Assembly (NCBI RefSeq): GCF_003149105.1
Contig: NZ_QGDS01000007.1
Location: 62,001-126,000 of the forward strand
Direction of reading: 5' to 3'
Origin: Faecalicatena contorta
Lineage (GTDB): Bacteria > Bacillota > Clostridia > Lachnospirales > Lachnospiraceae
DNA length: 64,000 nucleotides
Shown piece after piece: positions 19,101 to 27,703 of the stretch. Within the stretch, counting starts at the first letter, position 1. Every line of letters starts with the position of its first letter. The position numbers and the translations under genes were made by a program. The notes beneath the pieces are model-generated. The model was not told the DNA's origin and searched no databases. It saw only the letters and a program-made list of their open reading frames with translations.

Positions 19101-19388
19101 GAAAATACAGAGCCTGATTCCTATATAAATTCAAATGAACAGAATCCCGGCAAGGAATATAAGGAGAAACTTGCAGTAATCTGGGAGGAACTTTTAGAGG
19201 TTCCGGTGAAGGATTTCAGTAAGACATTCTTTGAGCTTGGCGGAAACAGTCTTGGAATGGTAAAAATGATCAATGAAATAAATGGGGAACTTCAGGCAGA
19301 TATTACGATTATAGATATTGTAGAACATGATAGTATTGAAAACCTGGCTGGTTTTCTGGCGGACAATATTGAGGAAGGAATGATCTAG
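13167..19388 (+). CDS. NRPS 1, HMWP2-like: ArCP-Cy1-A(stuffed MT-like)-PCP1-Cy2-PCP2
   Basis: 2073 residues with the same domain order as yersiniabactin HMWP2 (about 2035 aa). Domains: aryl carrier 1-80 (phosphopantetheine Ser S36 in GMNSIMIM); Cy1 about 95-530 (start FDLTDVQYAYWAGRQ; DxxxxDxxS motif D228-S236 DLLVADVAS); A from about 545 (A3 YVIMTSGSTGVPKG from Y697; FDLSVYDIF; GDWIPIELP; GGATEASIWS); a methyltransferase-like insert about 1010-1390 inside A; A10 NGKIDRKKL near 1398; PCP1 with S1463 (GGDSLTA); Cy2 from 1526 with DNLILDGWS at 1657-1665; PCP2 with S2028 (GGNSLGM). Specificity residues resemble the cysteine code, except that WDSVP replaces the expected WNSVP. The insert has LEIGCRDKEF instead of a GxGxG SAM motif, so it is probably not a methyltransferase; in PchE a similar insert acts in epimerization. 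One A domain must load both PCPs, as in HMWP2. Confidence 0.95.
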   Translation: MKKGYLIDELKQKILSMLKVKEFDACANLTHMGMNSIMIMKISAFLKKRGCRVSFGDLIEQPTFNNWAEIIEAIEDVVQDAVIPKKKETKNMDTEEFDLTDVQYAYWAGRQNDQELGGVGCHAYFEFDGNIGDEERLKSAWEMVQKAQPMLRAKFTDDGKQVVLDEQHLQQAVIHDFKNMDMKTCDKALMEIRTKLSHEKLNVQDGENIHLECALLPQGKSKLFLDADLLVADVASIHILITELTKAYKGETIRTYDKDCFKNYLEAKSENYELVNQDKEYWSKVIESYPYEAPSIPLRVRPEEVKTVRFHRKNKKIKAETWKKLQEKAMTYGITPAMFLLTVYSSVISRWTNQQKFIINIPLFDRDEENQDVEGLIADFTNLLLLDVSNSETKTFLDYYRKINNTFISRMSHSSYSGVQVQRDINRINGGSESIAPIVFACNIDFPFETEATRETLGKLSHMISQTPQVWLDFQSFSDMGDLILCWDYVEELFDSTVIEDMYSSMIKMVETLAAQDDWNKTIDVLPDNQKKTRTKEVMEILPLQYPQKHLYSEFLENAKEAPELLAVIDSITGKQIRYQELMNTGLRIAASLRDTGIRQGDYVGIVLPRGYRQIYAILGILFAGGVYVPIAGSQPGERRKKIYDQIGIRYVVSDAETIDGCKLLEDDVNMVDLDQAMSDELQLEEPVQVSHDSSAYVIMTSGSTGVPKGVEIVHQSAVNTILDLNAKYSVGKDDTLLMVSAIDFDLSVYDIFGTLSAGGKIISLSEEDYKNPDVWLQMIDQYNVTMWDSVPILFDMLTTMAEGRKKWLKIRLAFLSGDWIPIELPGRFYAISDETSLIVAMGGATEASIWSNYLEVPKIVPSDWVSIPYGKALKNQVYRIVDDYGRTCPNYVEGELWIGGVGVAKGYRGDTQLTEKKFILDSNGMCWYKTGDNGRTWNDGTIEFLGRRDSQVKIKGHRIELGEIENAIKKYPGVRNAVVSAEEHSKNDKKIVAFLQIEEMAAEFYIDKKGEEIDCRKILNISNEKGGVWVDFRDCINAMTLNFLRDVLEQSGISFERTISFEEIVKTGQISDEMRGVVYRWLELLVNDKQLEKIEDNYLRTERLGQKNQDIHAPFQFYDEVFNSLQADITGILKGEKIPIELFYKEDSNIRPDVLAKHIAGYSENIEQTLNLIHSIAEKRKQKKLRILEIGCRDKEFTRAVLKQNKEWIAEYTCLENTIFFQKDYQDIIAEFDEFEYKAGNPEDMKEMYADTFDIVIALNSLHRFNNIADKLREISGLLKPDGCLIGSELNKELLIIEVVPGILEKGFIDMDLSIRGGSVIPDVQSVKQQLEASGYKINYITEEEEVSSDGSMLFVGTVGNKKELTFHRLIHYLEGEIPSYMMPFAFYKVDQFPLNKNGKIDRKKLSSIVKQNMETQDEKALFSESGQMNKTQALLMNIFEQVLHVQNIKAQDNYFALGGDSLTATQVIGLLRNQHNINISIKNIFENPTALELARFIEQNADSLKVEKDESQIIIDKENENESFPLTNVQFAYWIGRKGAFNMGNVSTHCYYEFDCMELDILRLQKVWNDMIAYHGMLRAVVSENGEQRIMNKAPMYLIQTANLSGFDEEAKQRYLYEAREQMSRQVIDAEKWPLFDMKLTMIDQNNSRLHISFDNLILDGWSMFYLLDEMAERYRNDDYQEEELQISFRDYVISLNKARSTEKYEKDKTYWLTRLNDFSKQPMIPLAKKESELSDYRFCRRHMHLEADEWEKVKLLSQKNEITPTVFLLTAFSDSLRRWSYNKSFALNLTQFERSFQHPQINKLVGDFTNLTLLETKYIKGSSFMERAKAIQRQLVSDLEHSLYTAVEFERELRHRDGNLKDSIMPIVFTSGLGINQWDDNKWIGRLSYNISQTPQVWIDHQVVEQNEGLTLNWDSVDELLSEELLDKMFDFYKSQIYSYIADPQNMAIVSDENWVISEGSRAQEEKIRKPETGRENTEPDSYINSNEQNPGKEYKEKLAVIWEELLEVPVKDFSKTFFELGGNSLGMVKMINEINGELQADITIIDIVEHDSIENLAGFLADNIEEGMI

Positions 19389-19392
19389 GTTC

Positions 19393-20451
19393 ATGAATAA
19401 AATAAGTGATTTCGCACAGGGCTCTAAAAGAATTGGTATTCTGGGGGCCACTGGAATAATCGGACAGTCTCTGGCAGAAATATTACAGCAAAAAAAGCTG
19501 ACTGTATTGAAAGGCGGCCGGGGCTTAGAAAATGGTCCTGACACAAAGAAGGTAAATATTGATGAGCCCCGTTCCTTAAAGGAATTCATAGATAGGTGTG
19601 ACATCATTATCAACTGCACGGGCCCCTCACTGCTGACAAACCAAAAAATATTACCTGCAGTCGTGAATGCCGGAAAAGATTATATTGATGCCTTTGGGTG
19701 GACAAATAGTAAAGATAGTCTGAAACAGGAGGCGTCCAGAATTATTTTAAATGCTGGAAGCGTTCCGGGGATGCTTAGCGTACTAATCCGCAGCATGTAT
19801 AAGGCAGAAACACAGGAAATGAAGGTTTGGAGCGGGGGACGAGAAGGAGGAAGCATTGGCTCTGTTGGGGATATCATTTTAAGCAGTATAAATGGTTACG
19901 GAGAATCAAACTGCTACATTGAAGATTCCGAAACAGTAAAGAACAAGAACTTGTATCTGGAACTCTTTGATGGTGCAGAGGAGCTGCCGGATAAAATCAG
20001 TACACAGCTAATCCTGACAAGTGAAATACGAAGTGTTGTAAAGTATCTTGGAGTTCAAAACATCCGGAATTATACAATCTGGGCAGAGGAACGTATGAAA
20101 CGGATCATAATGTTTGGCTGTGTGGAGGCATCACGGTTAAAGAAAGAAGAGGACCTGAATAAACTATTTTCCACGGTACTTCGTGAGATAAATCAATTAA
20201 ATAAATCAAAGCAGCCCTGGTTCACGATTGTGATTAAATCAATTGAAGAGTATGAGACAACTGTTCTGAGACTGGACACAAATGACAGTTCAAAACTTAC
20301 AGCAGCGATGCTGGCATATATGGCGGATACTCTGATTCATCATGAGGTAGCTGGCGGAGTATACTGGCCATTTGAACTTGCGGACTCGGATGAAGTGCTG
20401 CATCTGATTCAGAATCTGGGAATATCCGTAGATATTCATGGAGAATTATAA
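19393..20451 (+). CDS. Saccharopine-dehydrogenase-like NAD(P)-binding protein
   Basis: 352 residues starting after a short leader with a Rossmann motif RIGILGATGIIGQSLAEIL, followed by DIIINCTGPS and AGKDYIDAFGW, which are typical of the saccharopine dehydrogenase NADP-binding family. It lies 4 bases after NRPS 1 and just before the imine reductase, so it belongs to the operon. I do not recognise its counterpart in the yersiniabactin or pyochelin operons. Possible jobs are a second reductive tailoring step or an opine-like condensation to build an extra metal-binding arm; neither is shown by the sequence. The Shine-Dalgarno sequence is weak, which suggests coupling to NRPS 1. Confidence 0.75.
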   Translation: MNKISDFAQGSKRIGILGATGIIGQSLAEILQQKKLTVLKGGRGLENGPDTKKVNIDEPRSLKEFIDRCDIIINCTGPSLLTNQKILPAVVNAGKDYIDAFGWTNSKDSLKQEASRIILNAGSVPGMLSVLIRSMYKAETQEMKVWSGGREGGSIGSVGDIILSSINGYGESNCYIEDSETVKNKNLYLELFDGAEELPDKISTQLILTSEIRSVVKYLGVQNIRNYTIWAEERMKRIIMFGCVEASRLKKEEDLNKLFSTVLREINQLNKSKQPWFTIVIKSIEEYETTVLRLDTNDSSKLTAAMLAYMADTLIHHEVAGGVYWPFELADSDEVLHLIQNLGISVDIHGEL

Positions 20452-20452
20452 G

Positions 20453-21451
20453 ATGGGAAAGAAAATAAGAGTGCTTTTGTGTGGAACAGTTTTTGGACAG
20501 ATATATTTAAAAGGTGTCCTTGCAAATGAGGATTTTCAACTGGCAGGTATCTTATCTAACGGAAGCGGACAGTCCAGAAAAATAGCAGGCCAATATCAGG
20601 TACCCATTTATAAAGATGTGGATGAAATTACGAATCAGGATTTTGATTTGGCTTTCGTTGTCATTCGTTCTGGAATAGTTGGTGGAGCTGGAAATGAAAT
20701 CGCACAAAAATTGCTGAATAAGCAGATCAGTGTTGTTCAGGAACAGCCGGTTCATTCAGAAGAAGCTGTGGAGAACTATAAAATTGCAATGAAAAATAAT
20801 GTCTTTTACAAGGTAAATACATTCTATTCGTATTTACCTTCATCCAGGATTTTTCATAGTAAAATTTGTGAGCTAAAAGCAAAAAGTGAGATCTACAGTA
20901 TTGATGGTGCATGCAGTCTTCCGGTGTTACTTCCGTTTATCGACCAGGTTGGAAGTACACTGGGAGGAATCAGTCCATATATTTTAGATTATGAACACTG
21001 CTTCAAAACGGATATCCAGAATTATGTATGTGGAACGATAAAGGGTATTGATTTTATGTTCCGTATCCAGAGCCATATGAATTCAGACAACATAAAAAAA
21101 TATGCGTATATGTTAAATGAAATAAATGTGATGACGGGAATGGGAAATTTAAAATTAACAGAAGTAAATGGACAAGTCGTATGGGTATCAAAACCTTATG
21201 TTGTAGAGGAGTATCTTAGACAGGAATGTAAAGATGAAATACGCAATGTGAATGGCACAGAGATTTTATATGATGCAGGCGGAAAAAAGTACAGCGAGTT
21301 GTACCACAGCATATGGCCGGAAGCAGTAAATAATTTCCTGACAGCGAATAAGGAGTTAATCATAAAGAAAAAATGTGATGCTGCAGATATGCAATACTAT
21401 ATAGCTTTGTGCCGTTTGTGGAAAGATATATCAGATTTTATCAGCAGGTAA
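20453..21451 (+). CDS. Thiazolinyl imine reductase (Irp3/YbtU/PchG type)
   Basis: 332-residue Gfo/Idh/MocA-like oxidoreductase that reduces a carrier-bound thiazoline to thiazolidine with NADPH. Family features are VLLCGTVFGQIYLKGVL at the N-terminus, GILSNGSGQSRKIA, DLAFVVIRSG with VGGAGNEIAQKLL, VVQEQPVH and FYSYLPSSRIF. An ATG at 20438 is in frame, but GGAGAA at 20440-20445 lies 7 bases before ATG 20453. It sits between the two NRPS genes in the order expected for a pathway with at least one thiazolidine ring, as in pyochelin and yersiniabactin. Confidence 0.9.
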   Translation: MGKKIRVLLCGTVFGQIYLKGVLANEDFQLAGILSNGSGQSRKIAGQYQVPIYKDVDEITNQDFDLAFVVIRSGIVGGAGNEIAQKLLNKQISVVQEQPVHSEEAVENYKIAMKNNVFYKVNTFYSYLPSSRIFHSKICELKAKSEIYSIDGACSLPVLLPFIDQVGSTLGGISPYILDYEHCFKTDIQNYVCGTIKGIDFMFRIQSHMNSDNIKKYAYMLNEINVMTGMGNLKLTEVNGQVVWVSKPYVVEEYLRQECKDEIRNVNGTEILYDAGGKKYSELYHSIWPEAVNNFLTANKELIIKKKCDAADMQYYIALCRLWKDISDFISR

Positions 21452-21477
21452 TTATTAAAATAGGTGGAGGAAATCAA

Positions 21478-24400
21478 ATGAATGAGTTTTTAGCAAAGTG
21501 TGAGTCAAAGGGAATCACTCTAACTTTAAAAAATGGTCAGAATATATCATACCGGACCAGTAAGGGACCTATAGAAAAGGATATGCTGAAGTATTTAAAA
21601 AAACATAAATCGGAGATTGTTTTATATTTACATAATAATGGACAAGCAGATAAAGATACGGATGGAGTAAAGCTTACACATGATGAGAGTAAGAGATATC
21701 AGCAGTTTCCTTTAACAGATATTCAGAGCGCTTATTATTCAGGAAGACAATCCGGTTATGAATTAGGCGGAACCGGCTGTTACACATATATCGAAATCAA
21801 ATCAGACCTGATTGATGTTATTCGTTTCCAGGACGCATGGCATAAAACTATTATGAAACATGATATGCTCAGAGCCATCATCACCAGGGATGGGAAACAG
21901 GTTGTTAGAAAGGAAGCGGAAATGCCTGCCCTTGAAGTCAGAGAAGTAAATGTAAGCCAGGGACTGGAGAACAGTTTTGAAGTGAAAAAAATACGTGAGC
22001 AGATGTATACATATGACTTTGCTGTTGCTTCATGGCCAATGCACAAGTTTATCATTAGCCAGGGAAAGACATACTCAATCATTCATTTTTGTGTAGATAT
22101 GTTAATTGCTGACTATATCAGTATTAATATTATTTTAAATGATGTTTTTGATTACTATAATAATGGTAAATTTTCTTTGGAGGCCAATAACGAAATCACA
22201 TTTAGAGATATTGTTCTTTCGAGAAAGAAAAACAATAAGAATCAGGCAGCAAAACAATATTGGAAAGATAAGATTGCAAATAATGAATTTAAGTGTCCGG
22301 AATTACCTGTTATCCGTTCAAAAAATACCCCTGATGGAAAAGCAGATGTGGTGTTCGGCAGAAGAAAAATGATGTTAGGCCGTGACAGCTATGCAGCACT
22401 GAAAAAAGCAGCAGCCCAAAATGGTGTCACTGTATCAAATGCAGTACTGGCAGCATATGCTTCCATTTTAGGAAGATGGTCTGAAAGTAAGCAGATGTGC
22501 ATCAATGTAACTCTGATGCAGCGTTCAAATGAAGAAATGAGTATTGTTGGAGATTTCACTTCGGTGGATATGCTTACAGTTTCTGTAGAAGAGGAACCTT
22601 TTATTGATCTTGTCAGGAGAATCCAGAATACGCTTTTAAAGGATATGGCACATATGGAGTTCTCTGGCGTTGAGGTCCTGCGGGAGGTCAACCGCTATGT
22701 GGATGAAAATAAAATCTTCCCAGTTGTATTTACGAGTACTGTGGGAGAAGAAAAATCAAAAAATTATGCTTCTGACTTAGAAATTATTGAGGGTATCAGC
22801 AGAACTCCGCAGGTATGGATTGACTGTCAGGTAATTGAGAGAAATGGAGAGTTGGAAATCCATTGGGATGTGAGGGATGGCATATTCAAAGAAAATGTTA
22901 TTTCCGATATGTTTACCACATTTGAAAATACAATTAAAAAGATTGTTACAGACAGTGACTGGACAGATAAAGAGGCGCTGACATTTGCCCCGGATTATTT
23001 CAAAGACAGAGATTCCTATAATCATGCAGAAAAGGCTTTTGAAAAGAGAATGCTTTATGATGGAGTACTTAAAAATATAGCAGAGCGTCCGGATGAAATG
23101 GCAATTATATTTGATGAACAAAAATATACTTATAGAGAATTCGGAAAATATATTCAGTCTGTAATGCAATTATTACAGAGCAAAAATGTACAAAAGGGAG
23201 ATAATGTTGCAATCATTCAACCCAGAGGAATCTGGCAGGTTGCTTCTGCAATCGGAACGCTGCTTTCTGGATGCGCATTTGTACCAATTGATGTAAATCA
23301 GCCATCAGCCAGACAGCAGAAGATTGTTACAAGCAGTAATTCACGTTTTATATTACTGACAGATGATACGAACTCCCAGATTGAGGATGCATTCCGGGAA
23401 AAGGTGATACATCTTACACTTCAGAATGAAATAAGTCGGGATATTGCAGCAGAACCAACAGCCATACCGGATGATCTGGCATATATTATTTTCACATCAG
23501 GCACCACGGGTGTTCCAAAGGGAGTAATGATTACACATAAGGCTGCTGAAAATACGATTATTGATATAAATGAAAAATTCAATGTATCAAATGAGGACGT
23601 TTTCCTCGGGTTAACAAAATTATCATTTGATTTATCTATTTATGATATTTTTGGCTGTTTTGATGCAGGTGGTACGTTGGTAATCCCGAAAGAAAGCAGT
23701 GTCATAAATCCTGTCCACTGGATGGAATTAGTGGAAAAGAATGGTGTTACGATCTGGAATTCTGTACCGGCATTGTTAAAAATGCTGCTTCAGGAACTTA
23801 ATGAAGGGAATCGTGAGAGAGTTCAGTCGCTGCGGTTATTTTTATTATCCGGAGATGTCATTGATAATAAGCTGCCGGGAAAAGTAAGTGAACTGTTAAG
23901 GGATTACCAGATGATAAGCCTGGGCGGTGCTACGGAAGGTTCTGTCTGGTCACTGTACTGGAATATTACAGATTTTAATGAGAACACGCTGGTTCCTTAC
24001 GGAGTTCCATTGAGCAATCAGAAAATGTTTGTATTAAATAGCGGTTTCAGGCAGTGCCCAAATGAAGTAAAAGGTGAAATATATATTGGCGGTGATGGAT
24101 TAGCAAGCGGATACTATGGAGATAAAGAATTAACAGATGAAAAGTTCTTATATAATGATGAATTAGAAGAACGTCTTTTCAGAACCGGTGATATCGGATA
24201 TTACACGGAAGATGGAATTCTGATGATCTGCGGCAGAAGAGATAATCAGATTAAGATAAATGGAAACCGTGTGGAAATCGGTGAAATTGAAAGTGTCATC
24301 AAGGAAACAAAGGAGGCAGCGGATTGTACGGTCATTTATCACAAACGTCCTAATAAATCAAATAAACTTTTTGCATTCTTAGAGCCATATAAGAGTATGG

Positions 24401-26979
24401 AACAGAATTTGGGGCAGACAAATGAAGTTGAAATCGGAAGATTAAAAGAGGCATGCAATCAGCGGTTTGAGGATATCAGCCGGGAAGATTTCATGAGATG
24501 GAAAAAGCAATCAGATAAAGCCGCGCTGGCTGATATGCTGGCTTTATTTGTTAATCTTGGATTGTTTGATGATGCAGGTAAAAAGCACAGCCGTAAAGAA
24601 ATCCATAATACAACAAATGAGCAGGCCGAGTTCAATACAATTGTAGACCGGATGCTGAGAGCTTTGGTTGAAGCGGAGATTTTAAATTGTACAGGGAACG
24701 TGTATGGCCTGACTGAAAAAGCTTCAGAATATAAGGACCGTGATGGGATTTGGGACGATTTTATGGCAATCGGAAATGAAATTCATTATGGTGAAGCCCT
24801 GATGCAATATCAGAGAGAATCAGGAAGAAAAATCCTTGAGCAGATTCGCGGAGATATTACGGGACTGTCGTTATTCTTCCCTGAGGGCAATACGGATGTA
24901 GCTGTCGCAGCCTACCGGGAGAATATGATCAACCGGAGATTAAATTATGTGGCAGCAGATCTGATTAACAATTGCTGTAAGACAGGCGCCTCTATTCTTG
25001 AAATTGGTGCAGGTGTCGGGGGAACAACGACTACTGTATTGGAAAACTTAAACTGCAGCAATGTAAGTTACTGCTTTACGGATGTCTCACAGTTCTTTAT
25101 TAATAAAGCCAAAACCATATATGCGGATTATGGTTTTCTTGATTATAAGCTGCTGGATATTAACAAGGACTATGATGTACAGGGCTTTAAGGATAATAAA
25201 TATGACATTATTTTATGTGCAAATGTATTACATAATTCACAGAATATTGAGGTGAATTTATCTAAGATCAGAAAGCTGTTGAAGCCGGATGGATATTTAA
25301 TCATTATGGAAGCTACGAAGGAATCCTATCTTCTGACGACATCCCTGGAATTAAAGGGTGGATTAGATGGCTTTACAGATCATAGAAGCAGTGGGATTGA
25401 TGTATTTACATCCGGAGAGAAATGGATTGAGCTTATTGAGAAGGCAGGTTATAACTGTTATTTCATATTGCCTGAAAATGATGATTTATTATCTGAATGT
25501 GGCCAGAGTGTATTGTTCTGTCAGAACAAAGCAGCTTCATTTAGCAAGAAGATTAATGTAGAGGCAATTGAGAAATATATGGCTGCCCGTCTTCCTGTAT
25601 ATATGATTCCAGATCAGATTGAGATTATTGATAAGATTCCGTTGACGGCAAACGGAAAGATTGATCGTAAGGCACTGAACGGCATTTGCGAAGAACGACT
25701 GGCATCGGATAAGAAAACGGTTGTAAAAGAACAATTCAGTGATGTAGAACAGCAGATATCAGATATCTGGAAATCTGTTTTAAATGTGGCTGAAATCAGC
25801 AAGAAAGATAATTTTTACTATGTCGGCGGCGATTCCCTTCTGATTACACAGGTGGTTTCTAAAATGAGGGAATCCATTGAAGGACTGGGAGATGTTTCCT
25901 GGGATGAATTGATGCAGGATGCATTGAATAATCCAACGATTGAAGGAATAGCTGACGTAATCCAGACAAAGACCGCAGAGAAAACACCAGTGGGAAATAC
26001 ATCCGCCCAAAGCATCAGTAAGCAGATGGATAGCTCGATGGTAGTATATCGGGATAATCCGGAGAAACGGAAACTGGTACAGGCATATCTTCATGCGGGC
26101 ACAGGAAGACTCGTTGATTATGAATTCCTGATTCCTGAATTGCTGGATCAGACTTCTGATGATATTTCAGTCGTAGGTTTTATGTATGGAAACAATGAAG
26201 AGTACTTATCTGTTCCTGCAGAAGAACTCATAAAGAAGAGAGCAGAAAAGTATGCACAGCTGTTATTAGACATGAAGGCTGAGAGTTATGAGGTGCTGGG
26301 ATACTGTGTTGGCGGGTTCCTCGCATTAGAGACAGCAAGAATCCTTCTTGAAAATAATGCAAATGTGAAAAATGTGGTGATGATCAGCTCCGAACTGGCA
26401 ACGCATATGGTTCATAACCAGATGATTACAGAACTCGCATACGGGACTGCGATTGGTCTGGATATGGGGAAGGCCGGATATGATATCGATATTGTAAAAA
26501 TGAAAAAATGTATGGAAGATATTTTAAAGGGTGAGCATAGAAATATTAAGAACTCTGAACTTATCACGCTCTCAGAAGAATACGAAGAGTATGGAAGATT
26601 ATTTACGGCATTGCTGGATGATACCCATGAAGAAAGGCTAAAGAATATATTTGAAAAATCCGGCGGAGAAAAATTTAATGGAAATGAAAGTACATTCTCC
26701 ATGTTCAAGATTTTATATGATATATTTGAGCATACATTTAAAGCAATGATGAATTATAAGTTTGATGAATTTTATTTTGGAAACGTCTTATACTTAGAAG
26801 CGCCCACTGTTAATTCATTTTATCCGGAGACAAAAAAGCCGGCTGATTTTGAAGATATATGCTTAGGAAATCTGACAATCAGGCAAATAGATGGGAATCA
26901 TGCAACATGCCTTAATAAAGATAACTATCACAAGGTATTAGATGTTATTTTGGAGACGCTGGACGAAGGGGAATACTGA
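21478..26979 (+). CDS. NRPS 2, PchF-like: docking-Cy3-A(stuffed N-methyltransferase)-PCP-TE
   Basis: 1833 residues from ATG 21478 (GGTGGAGG upstream). Domains: a short N-terminal TubC-like docking region 1-60; Cy3 from F77 (FPLTDIQSAYYSGRQ) with DMLIADYIS at 207-215; A about 510-970 (A3 YIIFTSGTTGVPKG from Y669; FDLSIYDIF; TIWNSVP; GGATEGSVWS, a cysteine-like code); a methyltransferase insert about 1000-1390 with an intact SAM motif LEIGAGVGG at 1174-1182; A10 NGKIDRKAL; PCP with S1453 (VGGDSLLI); TE from about 1525 to the end. The order equals PchF, which adds, cyclizes and N-methylates the last cysteine and releases the product. The TE nucleophile elbow reads GYCVGG, placing C1610 where Ser is usual; the His is in GNHATCL. 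No frameshift or missing Cy motif was seen. Confidence 0.94.
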   Translation: MNEFLAKCESKGITLTLKNGQNISYRTSKGPIEKDMLKYLKKHKSEIVLYLHNNGQADKDTDGVKLTHDESKRYQQFPLTDIQSAYYSGRQSGYELGGTGCYTYIEIKSDLIDVIRFQDAWHKTIMKHDMLRAIITRDGKQVVRKEAEMPALEVREVNVSQGLENSFEVKKIREQMYTYDFAVASWPMHKFIISQGKTYSIIHFCVDMLIADYISINIILNDVFDYYNNGKFSLEANNEITFRDIVLSRKKNNKNQAAKQYWKDKIANNEFKCPELPVIRSKNTPDGKADVVFGRRKMMLGRDSYAALKKAAAQNGVTVSNAVLAAYASILGRWSESKQMCINVTLMQRSNEEMSIVGDFTSVDMLTVSVEEEPFIDLVRRIQNTLLKDMAHMEFSGVEVLREVNRYVDENKIFPVVFTSTVGEEKSKNYASDLEIIEGISRTPQVWIDCQVIERNGELEIHWDVRDGIFKENVISDMFTTFENTIKKIVTDSDWTDKEALTFAPDYFKDRDSYNHAEKAFEKRMLYDGVLKNIAERPDEMAIIFDEQKYTYREFGKYIQSVMQLLQSKNVQKGDNVAIIQPRGIWQVASAIGTLLSGCAFVPIDVNQPSARQQKIVTSSNSRFILLTDDTNSQIEDAFREKVIHLTLQNEISRDIAAEPTAIPDDLAYIIFTSGTTGVPKGVMITHKAAENTIIDINEKFNVSNEDVFLGLTKLSFDLSIYDIFGCFDAGGTLVIPKESSVINPVHWMELVEKNGVTIWNSVPALLKMLLQELNEGNRERVQSLRLFLLSGDVIDNKLPGKVSELLRDYQMISLGGATEGSVWSLYWNITDFNENTLVPYGVPLSNQKMFVLNSGFRQCPNEVKGEIYIGGDGLASGYYGDKELTDEKFLYNDELEERLFRTGDIGYYTEDGILMICGRRDNQIKINGNRVEIGEIESVIKETKEAADCTVIYHKRPNKSNKLFAFLEPYKSMEQNLGQTNEVEIGRLKEACNQRFEDISREDFMRWKKQSDKAALADMLALFVNLGLFDDAGKKHSRKEIHNTTNEQAEFNTIVDRMLRALVEAEILNCTGNVYGLTEKASEYKDRDGIWDDFMAIGNEIHYGEALMQYQRESGRKILEQIRGDITGLSLFFPEGNTDVAVAAYRENMINRRLNYVAADLINNCCKTGASILEIGAGVGGTTTTVLENLNCSNVSYCFTDVSQFFINKAKTIYADYGFLDYKLLDINKDYDVQGFKDNKYDIILCANVLHNSQNIEVNLSKIRKLLKPDGYLIIMEATKESYLLTTSLELKGGLDGFTDHRSSGIDVFTSGEKWIELIEKAGYNCYFILPENDDLLSECGQSVLFCQNKAASFSKKINVEAIEKYMAARLPVYMIPDQIEIIDKIPLTANGKIDRKALNGICEERLASDKKTVVKEQFSDVEQQISDIWKSVLNVAEISKKDNFYYVGGDSLLITQVVSKMRESIEGLGDVSWDELMQDALNNPTIEGIADVIQTKTAEKTPVGNTSAQSISKQMDSSMVVYRDNPEKRKLVQAYLHAGTGRLVDYEFLIPELLDQTSDDISVVGFMYGNNEEYLSVPAEELIKKRAEKYAQLLLDMKAESYEVLGYCVGGFLALETARILLENNANVKNVVMISSELATHMVHNQMITELAYGTAIGLDMGKAGYDIDIVKMKKCMEDILKGEHRNIKNSELITLSEEYEEYGRLFTALLDDTHEERLKNIFEKSGGEKFNGNESTFSMFKILYDIFEHTFKAMMNYKFDEFYFGNVLYLEAPTVNSFYPETKKPADFEDICLGNLTIRQIDGNHATCLNKDNYHKVLDVILETLDEGEY

Positions 26980-26981
26980 TT

Positions 26982-27644
26982 ATGGATATTAGTCATTTGC
27001 TGTATAAGGTAGATAATTTGAAAGAATCTGTGCAAAAATTCAGGGATATGGGGTTTCAGGTTGAATATGGCAGAGAAAAAGAACCTTATAATGCATTAAT
27101 ATACTTTCCCGACCATTCCTATATTGAGTTAATAGAAAATATGCATATTACTTCCTTTATTAAGATGCTTTTAAAATTATTCAGGATGAAGGAATACCTG
27201 GAAACTTCTCTGGAACAAGAAAAAGTAAGTGAGGGTTTCTTTAGATTGGCATTTCATATGGAAGAAGATGAAAAGGGGCTGCTTAAAAGGAGATATAAAG
27301 AAATACTGGAATGTGATACCTTTCTAACTCCTGTTTCAAGAAAGGATATACATGGAAATACTATAAAATGTAAGTGCCTATTACCAAGTAATGCGAATTA
27401 TCCGTTCTTTAATACGGCTCTGCGCGGAAGAGATGTATGGAATATTGAACATCCCAATAAAATAAATGGAATTAAGAAATTGGTTTACAGTGCAACAAAG
27501 GAAGAAATACGATTTTTTAGAGGACTTTCGATAGATACCAGGATTGAAATTGTTGATGGAAGCAGAGGTATTAGCTATATTGAGTTTAACCATAGTAAAT
27601 CTCAGAACTCAATCTTCAGATACGGCTTTGGGAAGTGGTTCTAA
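26982..27644 (+). CDS. VOC/glyoxalase-like domain protein of unknown function
   Basis: 220 residues. The start MDISHLLYKVDNLKESVQKFRDMGFQVEYG is the first beta-alpha-beta unit of a glyoxalase-like (VOC) fold, followed by ALIYFPDHSYIELIEN, and a second half resembles the pseudo-repeat with HPNKINGIKKLVY. It lies 2 bases after NRPS 2 and is the last gene of the biosynthetic operon. VOC proteins include metal-dependent enzymes and metal-chelate-binding resistance proteins, so a role in handling or protecting against the product is possible. The usual His/Glu metal ligands are only partly apparent. Function unknown. Confidence 0.7.
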   Translation: MDISHLLYKVDNLKESVQKFRDMGFQVEYGREKEPYNALIYFPDHSYIELIENMHITSFIKMLLKLFRMKEYLETSLEQEKVSEGFFRLAFHMEEDEKGLLKRRYKEILECDTFLTPVSRKDIHGNTIKCKCLLPSNANYPFFNTALRGRDVWNIEHPNKINGIKKLVYSATKEEIRFFRGLSIDTRIEIVDGSRGISYIEFNHSKSQNSIFRYGFGKWF

Positions 27645-27667
27645 TTTGTAAAACGAATAAAAATTCA

Positions 27668-27696
27668 TTGACAAATCAGATAGAACTAACTATACT
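27668..27696 (+). promoter_or_regulatory. Strong promoter of the TetR gene with embedded half-operator
   Basis: Consensus TTGACA at 27668-27673 and TATACT at 27691-27696, with a 17-base spacer. The sequence GAACTAACTA at 27683-27692, identical to the right half of operator site 1, lies between the two boxes, a classic place for repression. Confidence 0.8.
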
Positions 27697-27703
27697 AAAA
27701 GCT

